DNA of 64,000 nucleotides from assembly GCF_000327385.1 (NCBI RefSeq), contig NW_008707370.1:325258-389257 (forward strand), written 5' to 3'. A program made the position numbers and the translations under genes. Under the pieces are notes generated by a model, which did not search any database, was not told where the DNA came from, and saw nothing but the letters and a program-made list of their open reading frames with translations. Shown here in pieces: positions 59,481-64,000 of this stretch. This DNA is from Lottia gigantea. Its lineage: Eukaryota; Mollusca; Gastropoda; Lottiidae. Position 1 is the first letter of the stretch; the number at the start of each line of letters is the position of its first letter.

Positions 59481-60989
59481 CGTGCTTGCGAGCTAAAAAT
59501 TGGACGCGTTTCTAAGAACAAGGGCAATAACTCACATTAAATATTTTTCGATTTCTCTGATTTTTCTTGGGTGATTACAAACACCCACAACAAGTTTCGT
59601 CGAAATATGGCAATAAATTTTGCTTTGTAGAGGGTTTTCGAATGATGACTCCAATATACGCTCCTAATTTCACGTGGGCGTTTAAAAAGGCTTTCATAAT
59701 GCATGTGCCTCTAATAAGATATAGGTCAATCTTTACAGACTTTGACAATTTATTGACATGATAAATCAATACAACGGAAAGCTAAGCTCATTAAACTCTA
59801 GAACCATGATGTAAAATTATAGTCTTGGAATCTGATGTCCTTTGTTCATTAATCCAGATTTCCTGCAAGTCTGGTATTTAACCCAATTTGTATAACAATT
59901 GGCTTTATTGTTCAAAAGGCTAAATGTTGATAATATGAACCAAATTCTTTGTGAGATTAAACTATTTCTATTGTGTTCCATTATCTAAGGAGTAGTATAC
60001 CATAAAATTGTGTTCCGTTCTTTAATGTGATCTCTACCCCTAAATGTCGCTTAAGGATTACTTTTACGAAGATGCTCTCGTTCTGGAGCGACAAACCTTT
60101 CTTTAAAATTTTACTCATTTTTTCAGCAGTTGTTACAGGTGCATAACTAATCGTATCAGAGAAAAGGAAACAAATATCCATCTATTCCTTAGGGCACATT
60201 TTTTCTGCTATATCACATTTATCTTCATTTTTTACCTTTTCTTGATGCGAGGAGCAGTATGAATGTGGGTAAAACCTAAGTTGAGTATGAGAAATATTTG
60301 GTGACTAGATGTGTGAGAGGATGATCAAAAGTGGATCGGCGTATTAATCGTTAGCTATCTCTATCTAGTCTAGCGAGGTGCTGACATCGTAATGTGCATT
60401 AATTCTTAAAGCGTTTGATACATTCAGTGGTGTAATAACCGCTTTGAGCTCATGAAAGACACGAAGTCTGGTTTCTCCACGCATTTGATCAAATTCGGGC
60501 ATTTAATTCTGTGAATACGCGGCAAGGTTCTGAGAGTTCTTTAAAACGACTTCCCCCAAAAACCATGTTCACTTTTCAATTTAGTCTAGTAACTTTAATT
60601 GTAAAAGATAGTTCAGCAAAGTTGAGACGCCAACTCCCTCCGTTCCATATTAAGCTATATCTTGGCGTTGGTGACTGTTGACGATTGATATTAGCTTTTA
60701 AATGGCTTCTTCATTCGCAAAAAATATCAGTATAGCTCAAAGCCTATTGACCAACATACACCAGCGTTGCTAAATTTAGCGTTCTACTAACCCACAATCT
60801 TAGAACATAAATAACCACGTCCTACTCAATGAATGTGGTGGGTGCTGAGTCTACGAAGAAATCGCGTACAGCTTAGTGCACGTTTAATCGGGATTGGCTG
60901 ACTGGAATATAATAAAGTATTAGGTTATCTAAAATGTAGTCCGTCCTAAATCCACAATTAACATAAGCATTATGTTATCTGAAATGTAG

Positions 60990-61590
60990 TCCAGCATGAC
61001 CAGTATACGGTTATCTGGAATATAAACCAGTATAAGGTTATCTGGAATATAGACCAGTATAAGGCTATATGGAATATAAACCAGTATAGGGTTATCTGGA
61101 ATTTAAACCATTATAAGGTTATCTGGAATATAGACCAGTATCAGGTTATCTGGAATATAGACCGGTTATCTGGAATATAGACTAGTATAAGATTATCTGG
61201 AATATAAACCAGCATAAGGTTATCTGGAATATAAACCAGTATAAGGTTATCTGGAATATAGACCGGTATTAGGTTATCTGGAATATAAACCACTATAAGT
61301 TTATCTGAAATATAGACCAGTATTAAGTTATCTGGAATATAAACTACTATAAGGTTATCTGGAATATAGACCAGTATAAGGCTATATGGAATATAAACCA
61401 GTATAAGGTTATCTGGAATACAGATCAGCATTAGGTTTTTGGAATATAGTTGATTAACTGGAACCAGCGGTATCGTAAGGTATCTGAAAAGTAGTCCAGT
61501 TATCTGGAATACAGATCAGCATTAGGTTTTTGGAATATAGTTGATTAACTGGAACCAGCAGTATCGTAAGGTATCTGAAAAGTAGTCCAG
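60990..61590. repeat. Minisatellite, 27-bp unit, plus a short duplicated block
   Basis: About 16 copies of GGTTATCTGGAATATAAACC plus AGTATAA lie in 60990-61440. A block of about 80 bp (CTGGAATACAGATCAGCATT onward) then occurs twice in tandem, at about 61418 and 61510. The minus-strand frame of nine-residue VYIPDNLIL units stays open because 27 is a multiple of three. No splice sites or homolog support it as a protein. Confidence 0.88.
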
Positions 61591-62389
61591 CCATCAATAG
61601 GTTTGATGTGTTAACGAGATAGCTATAATTTTATGTCTGTGCTTCGAGTACATGAAATCGTTTAAATAATTACATGTTTTCATGTGCCAGACACCAGTTT
61701 ATTCTTGTAAAAATTATAAACGATATGACTGTAACCACAATTTGGTGAATTCTACTTACTTTCACTAGATCACACCCAAATCAGTTGAATTTACAGATAG
61801 AAGGGACAGAAGTTACCACAAAATGTGCGGAGCCCTGGGAAAATTGAAATGTCTAATCGGGATTTCCTATTTTTGGTAGTGGGTGGCGTTAGACAAGGAT
61901 GAAGCCATGCAAGGGCCATTCCAATTCAGACTTATAATACATTACATTCAGCCATATTACTTTGAGTGGTATTGACGTTTTATTTATTCTCACTCAGTGC
62001 TAAAAGAGTAAAGGAATAATTGTAACTGAGCATCATTTGGTTTCTATGTTAATTTCAACCGTCTGGATTAATGTACTTTTAGTTGACAAGTGTATCACAC
62101 TTGAAAGCAAATATCAAGTCGGATCATTGACTGATAAATGAATAAGTGCCAAACAGGGGGAGTATCTACTGTTGCCATTTCCTAGAAGGTACTTGGTGGA
62201 GTATGGGTTCTGCGTGGTAATTGCTGTAATCACAAAGAATTGTATTTCGTTGAAGACAGCTTAGGTCTACGACTGAAATTGAGAATGAACATTAGGCCCA
62301 AGGATTGTATTTGACTATCTTGATATCCATTCGTTGTCAATCATGTGATACACTTTTCGAGTGAAATACGTATCAAAATGACTGATTTA

Positions 62390-62600
62390 TTTTAGGGAGG
62401 AATAGATTGCCCGGTTTTCTCCCTTCGTAAGTGATGCAGGTCGGATGTGACAATAAACCGAAGCTCCGTGTGCTACAGGATGTGCCCGTTAAAGATCCTT
62501 AAACACAATTGCAAATTGAAAATGTGTAGGTTAATGCGGAGCCTGGTAAAATTACCACATAAGGTGGAGAAAAGTAGGACTTTTTGTTTCATTATTATTC
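62390..62600 (+). mobile_element. Decayed SINE copy
   Basis: Carries GTGATGCAGGT, GACAATAAACCGA, CCCGTTAAAGATCC and GAGAAAAGTAGGAC in the order of the SINE at 29080 (plus orientation). The head is missing or unrecognisable. Confidence 0.65.
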
Positions 62601-63629
62601 TTGTCGGTAGCGTATTGACCTCACTGAACTTCCTCGCTAAACTAGGACGAAGTTTGAAGCTGATCAAAAATAATTACAGAGAAAAATATGAAAATTTCAG
62701 GTGTAAAGGTATAAAGATATTGAAAATTTCTAATCGCTAAATAGCCGATGCAAAGCGACTATCGTGTAAGTTCCTTTAGCGCTTTCAACATAAAGTATTT
62801 AATGACAGCCATTGTTCATTGGAACCAAGACAAGATTGTCACATGACCAAAATATTCTGGTAGTTCAAAAATAATAGTTAGTCCAGTTTACTGGTCGATG
62901 AACTGACCAAATCATGAAGGAGGAAATAGATGTACTCATAGTGTGATATTTTACCACAAACGTGACACCAGGAAGAAATTAAATAAAATGTATTTATTAT
63001 TTTGTCGTTTCAGTTTGGTATCAACGGCAGCTGTTTTCCTTCTTTTCAGTGTAGTAAACAATTATTTATAGCTGCTTTCTGGAAACTGCTCTTTAGCCGG
63101 AGGAGAGAATTGAACTACTTGTTTACTTTATCACTTTCTAGTGGTTTATAAAGATAAAACAACCTTGTTAGAGGTTTTACCCCTTTGTCCAATTGTTTTA
63201 TGGTCGTTTTCTTGATGATTTGGATAATCAAAACCCTCCCTTGCCCGAAATCTATTGCAATTGAGTTGTGAGTCGCATTCTGAACTCATTACCTCTTTCA
63301 TTATTCGCAACAATACGCAACTTAATAGTACTAGCCTGAAAAATAACTGAAGCCTAACCTTCGAATGTTTTGTTGTACCGTGTGGAGCACAGCGACATTA
63401 TTGAATACCTGGTAACATATTTAAACTTCCATAAACGATTCAGCTTTTTATAGATACCAAAGCTTAAACAATATGGCTATTGTCATAGCGGATGTCATAG
63501 TTCGGATCAACTCGTAGAAAAATCGGCATTTAATCCCATCTTTGGATTTGGTATTTTTGGTATTTCAGTACACAAATTTATTTTTTGTACTTAATACACT
63601 AGACTGAGATTCACTCAAGAGAAACTTAC

Positions 63630-63919
63630 CGGCACAACAAATCCATGATCAATGCCAACACCACTGATAAAGTTGAAAATTTCTCTTTCCTATTGGTTAT
63701 TCGAACCAACCCAAAACGACATACAAAGAAGCTTCAGTCCTAATGATTTCAATTGTCCCTTTCTAATTTCAGACACCAGGGGAGGCTTCGACTGATTACC
63801 ATGAATTGTTCGAGCAGTCAACCTCAGGCCAGAATAAGACGCTGATAGTTTTAAAAGTTTTCACCAGGATACTTACAATAGTTCAGGTTTTCTCTTTGAT
63901 GCTCGCTGGTATCCGCCAT
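63630..63919 (-). CDS. Possible start of a further gene (two small exons)
   Basis: ATG at 63919 (ATGGCGGAT, a favourable start context) opens MADTSEHQRENLNY and meets a GTAAGT donor, giving exon 63919-63877. A second stretch, 63663-63630, lies between an acceptor CAG and a second GTAAGT donor. It continues the frame as LVLALIMDLLCR. The predicted start is hydrophilic and then hydrophobic. I recognise no family and found no third exon, so this may be chance. Confidence 0.25.
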
Positions 63920-64000
63920 ATTGGAAACCAGCTCGCTAAAGACAATAAATAGACGATTTGGATGATTTCAAAGTTGGTGTAACAACAAGTATTTACACGA

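Larger units (their letters stand above)
51810..63629. other. Repeat-rich region right of the GPCR, no gene supported
   Basis: The left 300 bp or so is probably GPCR promoter and 5' UTR. The rest holds minisatellites at 53560-54080, 58509-59480 and 60990-61590, SINE copies at 54716 and 62390, hairpin elements at 54594-55120 and 55920-56130, and a dispersed repeat at 58105-58290. The stretches 52100-53500, 56150-58100, 59490-60900 and 61600-62380 show nothing I can identify. The best open frames are under about 80 codons or lie in repeats. Confidence 0.5.

Noticed and set aside
58815-59527. Two 72-codon minus-strand frames in the 71-bp array
   Set aside because: Unit length is not a constant multiple of three, so the reading changes from unit to unit, as expected for non-coding satellite DNA.
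61141-61431. Minus-strand frame of VYIPDNLIL-type nine-residue units
   Set aside because: A 27-bp minisatellite lacking stops. Units outside the frame window shift or break, and there is no signal peptide or splice context.

Overview
This is animal nuclear DNA: AT-rich, with short exons, GT-AG introns, and many minisatellites, SINEs and MITE-like elements. The protein relationships and repeat style fit a lophotrochozoan, most likely a gastropod mollusc. That placement is inference, not proof. No bacterial, plasmid, viral or CRISPR feature was seen, and no retrovirus-like element was recognised.

Five protein genes can be supported, four of them as complete exon chains that stay in frame from start to stop. 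(1) Minus strand, 18932 to 4227: a 26-exon gene for a 1547-residue type I membrane adhesion protein with a signal peptide, ten Ig domains, three FN3 domains, one membrane segment and a 259-residue tail. (2) Minus strand, 24721 to 23601: a four-exon pterin-4a-carbinolamine dehydratase (PCBD), possibly dual-targeted. (3) Plus strand, 25145 to 34013: a 16-exon INTS10, an Integrator complex subunit, head-to-head with PCBD across 423 bp. (4) Minus strand, 40258 to 34510: a six-exon secreted FG-GAP/VCBS beta-propeller protein, convergent with INTS10. (5) Minus strand, 51809 to 50646: a single-exon neuropeptide GPCR of the orexin/QRFP-like group, whose usual DRY motif reads NRY. At the right edge (63919 to 63630) two tiny exons may begin a further minus-strand gene.

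The most unusual observation is in INTS10. Three of its introns are filled by tandem arrays whose repeat unit is a copy of the adjoining splice junction. Intron 5 holds about two dozen copies of its own 3' acceptor, and introns 13 and 15 hold about 35 and 33 copies of their own 5' donors. In each case the unit includes the flanking exon bases, so the arrays appear to have been seeded at the exon edge and grown into the intron. The same gene has a likely U12-type intron (intron 14), lying between two of the arrays, and an inverted SINE pair flanking exon 9.

The intergenic stretches (1-4226, 18933-23600, 40259-50645, 51810-63629) hold no gene I can support. They contain further minisatellites (units of about 22, 27, 30, 36, 37 and 71 bp), copies of one tRNA-derived SINE family including one nested in a MITE with a 9-bp target duplication, a TTAA-flanked MITE, and several long-hairpin MITEs.
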